Positions 46,764-56,708 of a DNA stretch of 64,000 bases are shown here, one piece after another (positions within the stretch are counted from its first letter, which is position 1; every line of letters begins with the position of its first letter). The stretch comes from Microbacterium sp. (GTDB lineage Bacteria > Actinomycetota > Actinomycetes > Actinomycetales > Microbacteriaceae): contig JAITLK010000003.1 of NCBI GenBank assembly GCA_031277945.1, positions 643,104 to 707,103 on the forward strand, given 5' to 3'. The translations under genes and the position numbers were made by a program. Below the pieces are notes generated by a model. It saw nothing but the letters and a program-made list of their open reading frames with translations. It did no database searches and was not told the DNA's origin.

Positions 46764-49178
46764 TCAGAGCTTCTCGATCGGGGCGATCTTGATCAGCAGC
46801 TTCTTGGCGCCCGCCGAGTCGAAGCGAACGTGAGCGATGCGCTTGGCACCCTCGCCGGTGACCGCGTCGACGCGACCCTCGCCGAAATCGTCATGGCGGA
46901 TGCGATCCCCGGGCGCCAGCTCCAGGTCGCCGTTGTCCCGTACCCGAGCCGTGACGCGGTTCGTGAACTTGTCGAGGCTCGTGGACTTCGGCCCGAAGCC
47001 CGCGCTCTCACTGCGTCCGAGCGGCTTCGGACCGAATCCGTTCGAGCCGCGTCGAGCGTTCAGCGCGCGCGACTGCGTGCCACCTCGGGAGTTGACATCC
47101 CCCGGCGACTGCCGCCAGTGCAGCAGCTCGGCGGGGATCTCCTGAAGGAAGCGGCTGGGCATCGCCACCGTCACCTCGCCGAACTGCGCGCGCGTCATCG
47201 CGAGGGTGATGAACAGCCGCTTACGGGCCCGCGTGATGCCGACGTAGAACAGCCGGCGCTCCTCCTGCGGACCGCCAGGCTCCCCCGCCGAGATGCGGTG
47301 AGGAATGAGGTCCTCCTCCACCCCCGTGAGGAACACCGCGTCGTATTCCAGGCCCTTGGCCGTATGCAGCGTCATGAGCGACACCATGCCCGACTCGTCG
47401 TCGAGGTCGTCGGCATCCGAGACCAGCGCCACGTCGGCGAGGAAATCGCTGATTGCGCCGTCGGGGTTGTTGCGTGCGAACTCACGCGCAACGGCGACGA
47501 ACTCGTCGAGGTTCTCCAGCCGGGCCTCGTCCTGCGGATCCTTGCTGAGGCGCAGCATGTCGAAGTAGCCGGACTTCTCCAGCAGCAACGTCAGCCCCTC
47601 GGCCACGGACGTGGGGGGCGGAACCTCGCCGTCTGCGGGCATCAGGATCTCCGAGGCCTCCAACAGCACGGCGTCGAGGTGCGTGATGGCGGACTGGATC
47701 TTGGGCCCGACGCCCAGCTGCGAGGCGTTGGCGAGCGCATCACGGAAGGTGATGTTGTGCTCTGCGGCGAAGCGGGCGATGGTCGTCTCGGTGACATCGC
47801 CGATGCCACGACGGGGTCGGTTCAAGATGCGTCGCAACGCCATCTCGTCGGCCGGGTTCGCGACCGCGATGAGATACGCCAGCGCGTCCTTGATCTCGGC
47901 GCGCTCGTAGAACTTGGTGCCGCCCATGATCTTGTAGGGCACTGCCGAGCGGATGAAGATCTCCTCCAGCGCGCGCGACTGCGAGTTCGTCCGGTAGAAC
48001 ACCGCCATCTCGCCGTAGGGCATGCCGTCTCGGCGCAGCCGTTCGATCTCGTCGGCGACGAACTGCGCCTCGTCGTGCTGCGAGTATCCGGTGAAGCCGA
48101 GGATCTGCTCCCCCGCCCCCACATCGGTCCAGAGCTTCTTGTCCCGGCGGTCGAAGTTGTTGCTGATGACCGCGTTGGCCGCGGAGAGGATGGTCTGCGT
48201 GGAGCGGTAGTTCTGCTCCAGCAGGACGACCTTCGCTCCCGGGTAATCGCGCTCGAACTCCGTGATGTTGCGGATGTCCGCACCGCGGAATGCATAGATC
48301 GACTGGTCGGAATCACCCACGACCGTGAGCGACGACGGCGCGGTGTCCGCGGAGTCCCCGGGCGCGTCGAAGATCATCATGCCGCCCGAGGAGAACGGCT
48401 CGGGCGCACCCACGGGCTTGGTGAGTTCACGGATCAGCGAGTACTGAGCGTGGTTGGTGTCCTGGTACTCGTCGACCAGGATGTGGCGGAAGCGACGACG
48501 GTACTGGTCGGCGATGTGCGGGAAGGCACGGAACAGGTACACGGTCTGGCCGATGAGATCATCGAAGTCGAACGCGTTGGCCTTCTGCAGGGATCGTTGA
48601 TAGTCGGTGAAGACCTCGACGAAGACCCGCTCCGCGGGGTCGTTCATATTGGCGTCGCGAGCGTAGGACTCCGCGTCCTGCAGTTCGTTCTTGAGCTTGG
48701 AGATGCGCGACTGCACGGACGAGGGCGTGTGGCCGAACGCGTCCGCCTCGCGCTCTTTGACCAGCCGCTTGATGAGCGCGCGGGAGTCACCGGAGTCGTA
48801 GATGGTGAAGGACGAGGTGAACCCGAACTGCGAGGCCTCACGACGCAGGATCCGCACGCAGGCCGAGTGGAACGTGGAGATCCACATGCCGCGGGAGGCG
48901 TCGCCAAGGATGGCAGCCACGCGCTCGCGCATCTCTGCGGCCGCCTTGTTGGTGAAGGTGATGGCGAGGATCTGGCTGGGATAGGCGTCGCGTGTGCGCA
49001 GCAGATGGGCGACCCGGTGCGTGAGGACGCGGGTTTTTCCGGAGCCGGCGCCGGCGATGATGAGAAGCGCAGGACCGCGGTACTCCACGGCAGCGCGCTG
49101 CGGCGGGTTCAGCCCATCGAGGAGCGGATCTGCGTGGCCGGAATCCCGGCCGAGGACAACGGGCTGCTGTTCGGTCAT
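46764..49178 (-). CDS. pcrA: ATP-dependent DNA helicase PcrA/UvrD
   Basis: An 804-residue superfamily 1A helicase. Motif I is AGAGSGKT (42-49), motif Ia ITFTNKAAAEM, motif II VDEYQDTN, motif III VVGDSDQSIYAFRGAD, motif IV LEQNYRS, motif V SLMTLHTAKGLEYDAVFLTG and motif VI EERRLFYVGITRARKRL. The C-terminal part (GDRIRHDDFGEGRV, HVRFDSAGAKKLLI) is the Tudor-like RNA polymerase-interacting domain of actinobacterial PcrA. It acts in nucleotide excision repair, replication-fork maintenance and displacement of RecA. All motifs are intact. Confidence 0.97.
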   Translation of the reverse strand: MTEQQPVVLGRDSGHADPLLDGLNPPQRAAVEYRGPALLIIAGAGSGKTRVLTHRVAHLLRTRDAYPSQILAITFTNKAAAEMRERVAAILGDASRGMWISTFHSACVRILRREASQFGFTSSFTIYDSGDSRALIKRLVKEREADAFGHTPSSVQSRISKLKNELQDAESYARDANMNDPAERVFVEVFTDYQRSLQKANAFDFDDLIGQTVYLFRAFPHIADQYRRRFRHILVDEYQDTNHAQYSLIRELTKPVGAPEPFSSGGMMIFDAPGDSADTAPSSLTVVGDSDQSIYAFRGADIRNITEFERDYPGAKVVLLEQNYRSTQTILSAANAVISNNFDRRDKKLWTDVGAGEQILGFTGYSQHDEAQFVADEIERLRRDGMPYGEMAVFYRTNSQSRALEEIFIRSAVPYKIMGGTKFYERAEIKDALAYLIAVANPADEMALRRILNRPRRGIGDVTETTIARFAAEHNITFRDALANASQLGVGPKIQSAITHLDAVLLEASEILMPADGEVPPPTSVAEGLTLLLEKSGYFDMLRLSKDPQDEARLENLDEFVAVAREFARNNPDGAISDFLADVALVSDADDLDDESGMVSLMTLHTAKGLEYDAVFLTGVEEDLIPHRISAGEPGGPQEERRLFYVGITRARKRLFITLAMTRAQFGEVTVAMPSRFLQEIPAELLHWRQSPGDVNSRGGTQSRALNARRGSNGFGPKPLGRSESAGFGPKSTSLDKFTNRVTARVRDNGDLELAPGDRIRHDDFGEGRVDAVTGEGAKRIAHVRFDSAGAKKLLIKIAPIEKL

Positions 49179-49268
49179 GACCTCACAAGTCTAGGCGGGG
49201 CCTCGGACATCGGCGCGGCGGTGGATGGCTCAGCATCCGACGTCCGAGCCCGCCGCTAACCTGGTGCG

Positions 49269-50498
49269 ATGTCCCTGACCGCCATGCGTGCTCCGGCCTT
49301 CCGCTGGTTCTTCCTGGCGCGCGCCCTGCAGATGATCACGGCGGCGATGTCCTCGGTGGCATTCGCATTCGCCGTGCTGTCGGTGGACAACGCCCCGCTC
49401 GCGCTGTCGGTGGTGATGACCTGCCTCACCGCCAGCACCGTGGTCTTCCTGCTCGTGGGCGGCGTCGTGGCCGATCGGCTGCCGCGAGCGCTGGTCATCC
49501 AGAGCTGTTACGTGGTCAACGCCAGCACCGTGGGCGTCACGGCCGCCATGCTCTTCACGGGCACAGCCAGCGTCGTGTCCCTCGCTGTCACAGCCGTCAT
49601 CGCGGGCGCCACGAGCGCGTTCGTCATGCCGTCCATGCAGGGCATCATCCCGCAGCTCGTCCCGCATGAGGCTCTGCAGCAGGCGAACGCCATGCTGTCG
49701 TTCGTGCGCTCCCTGGTCACCATCGGCGGACCCGTGATCGCGGGACTGGTGGTGGCCCTGTCCAGCCCTGCGTGGGCGTTCGTGATCGAGGGCATCGGCC
49801 TCGTGGCAGCGATCCCACTGCTCGCGATGGTGCGGCTGCCGCCGCCCGCCCGTTCGAGCACCAATCTCTTCACCGATCTGCGCGTCGGCTGGGGTGAGTT
49901 CCGCAGCCGCACCTGGCTCTGGGTGGTCGTCGTGGCCTTCGGGCTGCTGAACGCGCTGGAGATCGGCGCGTGGTCGGTGGGCGGTCCCTTCATCGCCAAG
50001 AACGACCCGCTGCTCGGCGTCCAGGGCTGGGGATGGGTGCTGGGGGCGCTGGGCGCGGGCACCCTCGTCACCACGCTCGTGCTGATGTGGCTGCCGCTGT
50101 CACGACCGTTGCGCTTCGGCATGATCGGCATGGTGGCGGTGGCTCTTCCGATGCTGCTCCTCGGCATCCATCCCGCCGTCCTCCCCCTCATGATCGCCGC
50201 GTTCGTCGCCGGAGCGGGGCTGGAGGTCTTCAGTACCGGGTGGAGCGTGGCGATGATGGAGAACGTTCCCGGCGAGGTGCTCTCCCGGGTGTCGAGTTAC
50301 GACATGCTCGGCAGCTACCTCGCGATGCCGCTGGGAACCATGCTGTTCGGGTGGTTGCTGACCGCCGGCGATCCGGCCACGGTGATCACGGTGTCGGCGG
50401 TCATCTACGCGGTGATCGCGGTGCTGACTCTGTGCGTTCCGAGTGTGTGGCGCATGGGACGAACCGGCGGCAACACAGAAGCACTGCCGACGAGCTGA
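49269..50498 (+). CDS. MFS transporter (12-helix)
   Basis: A 409-residue permease with 12 membrane helices in two halves, MSLTAMRAPAFRWFFLARALQMI at the start and a central basic loop near residues 190-205. VVADRLPRALVI after helix 2 is a motif A-like loop (normally G-x-x-x-D-R-x-G-R-R). The fold resembles the enterobactin-exporter/MFS_3 group. Divergent from pcrA. Substrate unknown. Its stop is back-to-back with the converging membrane protein gene within the palindrome CTGATCAG. Confidence 0.87.
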   Translation: MSLTAMRAPAFRWFFLARALQMITAAMSSVAFAFAVLSVDNAPLALSVVMTCLTASTVVFLLVGGVVADRLPRALVIQSCYVVNASTVGVTAAMLFTGTASVVSLAVTAVIAGATSAFVMPSMQGIIPQLVPHEALQQANAMLSFVRSLVTIGGPVIAGLVVALSSPAWAFVIEGIGLVAAIPLLAMVRLPPPARSSTNLFTDLRVGWGEFRSRTWLWVVVVAFGLLNALEIGAWSVGGPFIAKNDPLLGVQGWGWVLGALGAGTLVTTLVLMWLPLSRPLRFGMIGMVAVALPMLLLGIHPAVLPLMIAAFVAGAGLEVFSTGWSVAMMENVPGEVLSRVSSYDMLGSYLAMPLGTMLFGWLLTAGDPATVITVSAVIYAVIAVLTLCVPSVWRMGRTGGNTEALPTS

Positions 50499-51422
50499 TC
50501 AGGCGGCGACCTCGGTCCGCGCCGGAGTGCGGCGGAGCACCAGACCGGCCACCAGTAGAGCGACGCCGACGATGGCAGGTATCCAGACGAGCAGCGCCGG
50601 TGCGTGCAGTTCGACGATGCTGTCCTCCCAGGGTGCGCCGATCCGCTCCGGCCCGAAGGCGAAGGTGAGGGCGGCGAACGACAGCACCGCAGCGCCGGCA
50701 GCCGCCAGCACCACACCCGTGGCGCGTCGCGCCCCGTGCTGTTGCGCCGCGGCACCGCCCACGGCCACGAGCATCCAGCCGATGAGCCCGAAGCTGACGG
50801 TGAACACCACGACCCGCAGCGGGAAGGACGCCCAGGCCGCCACCCAGGCCGCCCCGGGTCCCGCCACCGACATGACGAGGAGGTCCACCGCGCACTGGAA
50901 GACCACCACGCCGCCGATGGCGGCGATCACGGCCCACGGCGATCGGGGCAGCACCAGCACAGCCGTCACCGCCGCAAAGAGGAACCACAACAACGTCAGG
51001 ATGAGAGCAGGTGACGCCGGCAGGAACGCGGCCTCGACGGCGCGCGTGGCGATGAGCAATCCGCCCGGCACGATGATCATCAGGGCGCGGTCGAACGGCA
51101 GCAGCCCCAGCAGCGACTCGCGCGCACGCCACGGCCGGGTGGATGCCAACCACGTGGAGCGCGCCGCTGCCGCACCGGGGCGTCGTACCAGGGCGGTGCG
51201 GGTGGCGAGGATGCCGATCAGGAGCCAGGTCACGGTGGGGACCAGCAGCACGCGTGCCGCCCACGCCATCGACGCGTCGCGTTCGGAGCGCTCAGGATCC
51301 AGCGCGGCGTCGCTGTGCACGGTGACGATCCCATCGATCAGGGCCGCCGCCACCGCGCACCCCAGGGCCAGAACAGCGACGATCACGAGCGCCCTGATGC
51401 CTCGTGTCCTCGCCGTCGTCAT
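50499..51422 (-). CDS. Multi-pass membrane protein of unknown function
   Basis: A 307-residue protein with about eight predicted membrane helices, MTTARTRGIRALVIVAVLALGCAVAAALI at the start, an external charged loop (VHSDAALDPERSERDASMAW) after helix 1, and a short basic C-terminus (LRRTPARTEVAA). No family is recognised. It lies 58 bases downstream of the LuxR response regulator gene on the same strand, so it may belong to that transcript. Confidence 0.7.
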   Translation of the reverse strand: MTTARTRGIRALVIVAVLALGCAVAAALIDGIVTVHSDAALDPERSERDASMAWAARVLLVPTVTWLLIGILATRTALVRRPGAAAARSTWLASTRPWRARESLLGLLPFDRALMIIVPGGLLIATRAVEAAFLPASPALILTLLWFLFAAVTAVLVLPRSPWAVIAAIGGVVVFQCAVDLLVMSVAGPGAAWVAAWASFPLRVVVFTVSFGLIGWMLVAVGGAAAQQHGARRATGVVLAAAGAAVLSFAALTFAFGPERIGAPWEDSIVELHAPALLVWIPAIVGVALLVAGLVLRRTPARTEVAA

Positions 51423-51480
51423 GTCGAGATGCTACTCCGGTTCCTTCTCAGCGCTGGCTGTGAGCGGCGTGCGACCGCGC

Positions 51481-52143
51481 TCAGAGGAGACGTCGTGCGC
51501 TCGCCCAGGCCGTCAGCTCGTGCCGGGAAGACAGCTGCAGCTTGCGCAGTACCGCCGAGACGTGCGTCTCCACGGTCTTGATCGAGATGAACAGTTCGGC
51601 GGCGACTTCCTTGTAGGCGTATCCGCGGGCGATCAGGCGCATGACCTCCTGCTCGCGCCCGGAAAGGCGGTCTAGCTCGTCGTCGGCCCGAGCGGTCTCC
51701 CCGCTCATTGCGCCGAAAGCATCGAGGACGAACCCGGCGAGCCGCGGCGAGAACACCGCATCGCCGGAGGCGACGGCGCGTGCACCCGCACTCACGTCGC
51801 CCCCGCTGGATCCCTTGGTGATGTAGCCGCGCGCCCCCGCGCGGATGACACGGACGACGTCCTCCGCCGCATCCGAGACACTGAGTGCGAGATATCGGGT
51901 CTCCGGGGATAGGGGCAGTGCCTGCTGGAGGACGGCTTCACCGCCCGTGATGTCTCCAGTAGCCCCGGGCAGATGCACATCCAGCAGCACCACGTCCGGA
52001 CGGGTCGTGGCGATCACGGCGACGGCGCCGGCGACATCCCCGGCTTCACCGACCACTTCCACGCCGGGATCGAGATCGGCGCGCAGCCCGGAGCGGAATA
52101 TGGAATGGTCATCGACGATCACGACGCGAAGGACGTCGGTCAT
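51481..52143 (-). CDS. NarL/LuxR-family response regulator
   Basis: A 220-residue two-component regulator: receiver domain with VVIVDDHSIFRSGL (acidic pocket Asp11-Asp12), phospho-acceptor Asp55 in VVLLDVHLPG, Lys in YITKGSSGGDV, and a C-terminal LuxR helix-turn-helix (LSGREQEVMRLIARGYAYKEVAAELFISIKTVETHVSAVLRKL). The start overlaps the kinase stop by four bases as ATGA. It is the partner of the PspC-type kinase and probably controls the divergent PspC membrane gene. Confidence 0.94.
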   Translation of the reverse strand: MTDVLRVVIVDDHSIFRSGLRADLDPGVEVVGEAGDVAGAVAVIATTRPDVVLLDVHLPGATGDITGGEAVLQQALPLSPETRYLALSVSDAAEDVVRVIRAGARGYITKGSSGGDVSAGARAVASGDAVFSPRLAGFVLDAFGAMSGETARADDELDRLSGREQEVMRLIARGYAYKEVAAELFISIKTVETHVSAVLRKLQLSSRHELTAWASARRLL

Positions 52144-53504
52144 GGGATCCTCCCCTCCGACATGCCGTTTGCGGCATGCGAGCTATCGCGTCTCAGCGCC
52201 AAGCGGATCTGCGTCCCGCTGCCGCCCGCTCCGGGCAGCACCTGAGCCGATCCCCCGGCGCGCCTCATGCGGCCGATGATGGACTGGCGGACGCCAAGCC
52301 GATCCGCCGGGACGCCGTCGAGGGAGAATCCCGGGCCGCGATCGCGCACGTAGACCTCCACCGCGTCCCCCCGGCCCTCGATGTACACCGAGACCTCGCC
52401 GCCGGCATGGCGTGCGGCGTTGAGCATGGCCTCGCGCGCGGCTGCGGCCAGGTCACCGCTCGCGCGTTCGGTACTGGTGCCGGCGGCGACCACTTCGATG
52501 CGGACCGGGTAGTCCAGTTCCAGCGCCGCGGCGTAGTCGCGCAGGTCGGTGGGAAGGTCGCTGTCCGCCGGCTCGTCCCCGTCGTACAGCCAGCTGCGCA
52601 GTTCCCGCTCCTGTGCACGTGCCAGCCGCGCTGCCTCGCTGGAGGCGCCCGCGCGGTTCTGGATGAGGGCGAGCGTCTGCAGCACGGAGTCGTGCAGGTG
52701 GGCGGCCATCTCACTTCGCTGTTCCTCGCGGATGCGCGTGATCCGCTCATGGGACGCGGCACGCAGCCGAGTGACCAGGATGGGCGCGTAGATGGCACCG
52801 AGCGCGATCACGGCGAGCATCGCACACACGAGCGCCGAGACGCTGCGCTGCCCGATGGTCACCCAGCCATCGGTGACGAGCACCGCCAGGAGGATGAGGG
52901 CCGCCGTGCCGCGAACCAGCGTCACGTGCCGGGCTCCGCGATCGGGGTCGTTGGCATCGAGGAAGCCCGCCCACAGGGCACCCCCGACGGTGACGGTCAT
53001 CGCCAGGATCGAACACCAGAACCACTCGCTCTGGTACGGCCCGGTGGTTCCGACCATCCAGGCCGCGAGCACCGCAAGCACGCCTCCGGTACCGACGAGC
53101 GCCCATGCAGCGGGCATGCTGCGTGTGACCCTGTTGTCCGGTGATGCCTCTCCCGTGACGGTGCGAGCGGCGTCGGCGAGGGGTACGAGCGCCCAGAGCC
53201 AGGCGTAGAGCATGAGACCGGCCCCGCTGATGAAGCTGAACAGGACGAACAGCACGCGGACGGTTCCCACCTGCCAGCCGAGATGCGCGGCGAGGCCGTC
53301 GGCCACACCCGCAAGCTGCTGGCGACGGCTGCGACGAAGGGGCGCTCGCCCAGCGGCGCTCCGGGCGGGTACGGGTACCGGTCCCACAGGCGCTGGTCGT
53401 GTCGGTGCAGATGGAGGCGGTGCCGGGGCCTGCCGCGGCAGCGGTGGTGTGGGCGGCAGCGCCGCGTTCCCGGGGCGCACCGGCCCCGGAGGAACAGCGG
53501 TCAT
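52140..53504 (-). CDS. PspC-domain sensor histidine kinase
   Basis: A 454-residue kinase: a Pro/Ala-rich tail of about 55 residues, a PspC domain (RRSRRQQLAGVADGLAAHLGWQ with following membrane helix, residues 58-110), further membrane helices to about residue 245, then a HisKA_3 region with H-box EMAAHLHDSVLQTLALIQ and a HATPase domain (N-box AAREAMLNAARHA, G1 DRGPGFSLDG). It is the membrane sensor of the two-component pair. PspC domains monitor envelope stress in many actinobacteria. The ATG is at 53502-53504. Confidence 0.93.
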   Translation of the reverse strand: MTAVPPGPVRPGNAALPPTPPLPRQAPAPPPSAPTRPAPVGPVPVPARSAAGRAPLRRSRRQQLAGVADGLAAHLGWQVGTVRVLFVLFSFISGAGLMLYAWLWALVPLADAARTVTGEASPDNRVTRSMPAAWALVGTGGVLAVLAAWMVGTTGPYQSEWFWCSILAMTVTVGGALWAGFLDANDPDRGARHVTLVRGTAALILLAVLVTDGWVTIGQRSVSALVCAMLAVIALGAIYAPILVTRLRAASHERITRIREEQRSEMAAHLHDSVLQTLALIQNRAGASSEAARLARAQERELRSWLYDGDEPADSDLPTDLRDYAAALELDYPVRIEVVAAGTSTERASGDLAAAAREAMLNAARHAGGEVSVYIEGRGDAVEVYVRDRGPGFSLDGVPADRLGVRQSIIGRMRRAGGSAQVLPGAGGSGTQIRLALRRDSSHAANGMSEGRIP

Positions 53505-53619
53505 GTGCCCATCCCATCACAATGCATCGCACCCCGGAGTGCCCGGCCAGGGGAATCAGGGATGCGTCAGGGGCATCCCCCATGGCGCGCGCAACGTGGC
53601 CGGCGGCACAGTGGAGGGT

Positions 53620-55872
53620 ATGACCGACAATCCTGCTTCGTCGCCGACCCCACCTCCGCCGTATCCGGGTGCGCCCGGCGCGAAGGGCGAGGGATCCACG
53701 CCTCGTGGCACGGGCAGCGGCTTCTTCGGCTGGCTCCGCACACTGGGCCTCGCTCGCGGCGACGCCTGGGTCGGTGGCGTGTGCGGTGGGATCGCGGCAC
53801 GACTGGGCATCGATCCGCTCATCGTCCGCGGCATCTTCGTCGTCGCGGCGGTCCTCGGCCTGCCGATGCTGCTGGTGTACGCGATTCTGTGGGTGGTCCT
53901 TCCCGATCGGGCCGGTGTCATCCACCTGGAGAGCCTCTTTCACGGCCGGCTGGAGCCACCGTCCATCGCCGCGCTCGTGATCGTCGTGCTCAGCTTCGTT
54001 CCAGTCATCCCCTGGGTGAGCAACCTGCTGCTGTGGTCGGGAGGTTCGTGGGGCGGCATCTACGACATCGGCGGCGCGCTGAGCGTGCTGTGGCGCGGGC
54101 TTCTGGTGCTGGCGCTGATCGGTCTCGTGATCGTGGCGATCGTGGCCATCTCCCGCCGTCCGCGCCACCGTGGGCGCGGCGGCGCGCAGGCGGGCTTCGA
54201 TCCGTACGCCACTGGCGCAGCTGCACCCGACCCGCGCGGCTTCGGCGCCGCACCATACGGTGGGCAGGAGCCCTTTGCGGGCACCGCACCGTATGGCGGA
54301 CCGCAGTACGGTACGAACGTTCCGACCAACGGCGCCTGGCCCGTGCCGCGACTGGACACGTCCGCGCCCGCGCCCTCCGCCTTCTCGGCCGGGCCGAACG
54401 GCGCGGTCTCCGAGCCCCACCCGGTCTTCCCCGCCGCTGCGAGCACCTCGCTCGCCGCGGACGGAATCAGCTCGGGGGACGCCCCTTCCCCGAGCACCGT
54501 CGCCGGTGATTCGGCAGATCGCGACACCGCTCGCGACACCGGTGGCGACAGTGTCACCGCCGAAGAGGGCACCGCGGATTCCGACGACACGGTTCGCGCC
54601 GAGGCAGCCCGCACCACGGACGAGCCGGCTGGCTCGGTCAACCACCCCGCTGCGCCCGCGTGGCACGAGGGCGCCCTGCCGACGCACGCTGCCGCACCCG
54701 GATCGGCCGCCTCCGCACCGGCCGCCTCCGGATCGTCCGCCTCGGGCGCGATGTCCGCGGCCGGTGCCTCGACGTCGGCACCCAGCGCCGCGCCGCTGGC
54801 GAACGCCCCGTACGACACGTGGCGTCAGCAGCAGGATCAGTGGCGTGCCGAACACGATACGTGGCGTCAGCAGCAGCGCGACGCCGAGCGGATCGCCCGC
54901 GAACTGGCGCGTTCGGAGGCGGCCGAGGCAACCGCACGGGCCAACCGTGAATACGAGGAGGCGCGGGCACGGCGCCGTGCTTCCCGCCCGCGCACAGCCC
55001 TCTGGTATGTCGCGCTCACGCTGGGCGTCATGGCCGTCGGCGGTGCCGCAGTCGCTCTCACGGCGGCGCCACGCGGCACGATGATGGCGGCGACACTCGC
55101 CTTCCTCGCGGCGACCGCCGTCGGAGCGGTCGCGATGATCATCGCGGGCATCGCGCGTCGTCGTAGCGGGTTCATCACGTTCCTCACGATCAGCAGCCTG
55201 GTCATCGCCGCCGGCACCCTGGTGCCTGCGCTCTCGGTGGGACGTCCCTGGAACGGATCCGAGGTGGCACGGGTGGATGGGCAGGTGCTCCTGCCCCTCG
55301 GGAGCGCCTCGATCAGCGGGCCCGATCCCGCAGACCGCACCTACCTGCAATCGTTCGGATTCACCAACCTGTACCTGAACCCCTGGATGGCAGCGGACCC
55401 CGGTTTCACGATGGTGGAACCGGACCCCGTCCCGACGGCAACCGCCGTGCCGGCACCGTCGTCCTCGCCTGAGCCGTCCACGAGTACGGCTTCGCCGTCC
55501 CTCATCCCGCCGATGCCGGCCGGGTCGATCACGCTCGAGAAGGGCGGCGAAGGAAGCACGCAGATCGACGTGGAGGCGGGCATGATCGTGACGTTCACGA
55601 TCACCGCTTCATCGCTCAGCCTCGGCACCTACCACGTGGAAGACACCGGAGACACCTACACGGACACCGGAGCCATCGACCTTCCCGCACCCCAGAGCAA
55701 CGGCGACGGAACCTACACCTGGAGGTTCACCGTGGACACCATGGCCGAGTCGCCCCTGATCGCCGGTGAGCCCACCTCCCACGCCCGCAGCTCCGTCACG
55801 ACCGATGTGACCATCACTCAGCAGGACGACGTCTGGATCAACGCCGGACTCGCGCCGGAGAGGAAGCGATGA
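53620..55872 (+). CDS. PspC-domain membrane protein with long linker and extracytoplasmic domain
   Basis: A 750-residue protein. A PspC domain is at about residues 36-99 (GLARGDAWVGGVCGGIAARLGIDPLIVRGIFVVAAVLG). Two further membrane helices follow, then a very long Ala/Ser/Pro/Gly-rich, acidic linker (about 190-400), a coiled-coil segment with WRQQQDQWRAEHDTWRQQQ, more membrane helices, and a C-terminal beta-rich extracytoplasmic domain. It is divergent from the PspC kinase with 115 bases between. The ATG at 53620 has GTGGAGGGT. Envelope-stress role inferred. Confidence 0.87.
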   Translation: MTDNPASSPTPPPPYPGAPGAKGEGSTPRGTGSGFFGWLRTLGLARGDAWVGGVCGGIAARLGIDPLIVRGIFVVAAVLGLPMLLVYAILWVVLPDRAGVIHLESLFHGRLEPPSIAALVIVVLSFVPVIPWVSNLLLWSGGSWGGIYDIGGALSVLWRGLLVLALIGLVIVAIVAISRRPRHRGRGGAQAGFDPYATGAAAPDPRGFGAAPYGGQEPFAGTAPYGGPQYGTNVPTNGAWPVPRLDTSAPAPSAFSAGPNGAVSEPHPVFPAAASTSLAADGISSGDAPSPSTVAGDSADRDTARDTGGDSVTAEEGTADSDDTVRAEAARTTDEPAGSVNHPAAPAWHEGALPTHAAAPGSAASAPAASGSSASGAMSAAGASTSAPSAAPLANAPYDTWRQQQDQWRAEHDTWRQQQRDAERIARELARSEAAEATARANREYEEARARRRASRPRTALWYVALTLGVMAVGGAAVALTAAPRGTMMAATLAFLAATAVGAVAMIIAGIARRRSGFITFLTISSLVIAAGTLVPALSVGRPWNGSEVARVDGQVLLPLGSASISGPDPADRTYLQSFGFTNLYLNPWMAADPGFTMVEPDPVPTATAVPAPSSSPEPSTSTASPSLIPPMPAGSITLEKGGEGSTQIDVEAGMIVTFTITASSLSLGTYHVEDTGDTYTDTGAIDLPAPQSNGDGTYTWRFTVDTMAESPLIAGEPTSHARSSVTTDVTITQQDDVWINAGLAPERKR

Positions 55873-56573
55873 ACGCCCACGACACGCCTGACGCACCAGC
55901 ACCGGACGGTGAGGGCCCGGAGATCACCGCGATCACGGACGAAGATTCTGTGCAGCGCGCGGACGTTGCGGATTCACCCGAACCCGCTGCGACGCATGAG
56001 GCAGACGCCGTCGAGCTGCTGCCCGGCGATCGTGACGACTCGGACGCCACGTCTGACCCGGGCCTCGGCGACGGCCACGACAACCCGGGTCGGGATGAGG
56101 ATCCGCTGCTGATCACGCCCGCTCCCCCGGGCGACCCCTCGATGGCGGACGCGGTTCTTCCGCCGCCAGCGGCTCCGGCACCGTCCCCGCATCCCCTTCC
56201 CTCCGGAGCTCCGCTGTCCGCAGCGGTGCCCTCCACAGCGGCCCCGTCCGCAGCGGAGCCCTCTGCAACGGCGCCCTCCACGCACGCTGCCAGCTCGCCG
56301 GCGCGCGCGGTTGCGGCGGCTGCCGAGGCTCCTCGCACACGCTGGGGCGGCATCATCTGGGGTCTGGTCTTCCTGGCCCTCGCGGGAATCGGCTACTGGT
56401 CGACCACCGCCCTCTCCGCCGACTTCCTGGCGGACATCTGGTTGCGCATCACCCCTCTCGCCGTCGGCGCGGGGATGGTGTTCATCGTCGGAGCGATCGC
56501 GGTGCTGTGTGCACTCGTCGCGCTCGCCCGGCACCTCCAGCGGCGATCTGCCGCGCAGCGGTCGCTCCTCTGA
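55869..56573 (+). CDS. Low-complexity membrane protein, partner of the PspC protein
   Basis: A 234-residue protein of unknown family whose start overlaps the preceding stop as ATGA. Residues 1-155 are disordered and acidic or Ala/Pro/Ser-rich, with a short direct repeat (PSTAAPSAAEPSATAPST near residues 120-138). Two membrane helices follow (GGIIWGLVFLALAGIGYWS; ITPLAVGAGMVFIVGAIAVLCALVAL) and a basic end (RHLQRRSAAQRSLL). The same operon context suggests a role in the PspC stress system. Confidence 0.75.
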   Translation: MNAHDTPDAPAPDGEGPEITAITDEDSVQRADVADSPEPAATHEADAVELLPGDRDDSDATSDPGLGDGHDNPGRDEDPLLITPAPPGDPSMADAVLPPPAAPAPSPHPLPSGAPLSAAVPSTAAPSAAEPSATAPSTHAASSPARAVAAAAEAPRTRWGGIIWGLVFLALAGIGYWSTTALSADFLADIWLRITPLAVGAGMVFIVGAIAVLCALVALARHLQRRSAAQRSLL

Positions 56574-56581
56574 TGCGGCCC

Positions 56582-56613
56582 GGGCGGATGCGGTTCAGGG
56601 CCCGCATCCGCCC
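56582..56613 (+). terminator. 12-bp perfect hairpin after the PspC operon
   Basis: GGGCGGATGCGG (56582-56593) pairs with 56602-56613 around an 8-base loop, nine bases after the stop of the preceding gene. No T tract follows. Confidence 0.82.
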
Positions 56614-56708
56614 CACTCCCCCGTGGGATCTCGTCACGTGCCGTCACGGTCGGTGATCCTTCGTCACTCACGCTCCACCGCGGCCGCCGCGGGTTAGCGT
56701 GGGGACAT

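Noticed and set aside
46830-49259. An 809-codon open frame on the plus strand
   Set aside because: It mirrors pcrA, whose helicase motifs are intact on the other strand.
52747-55350. An 867-codon open frame on the minus strand
   Set aside because: It runs opposite the PspC membrane protein and in another frame of the kinase gene; low complexity without known motifs.
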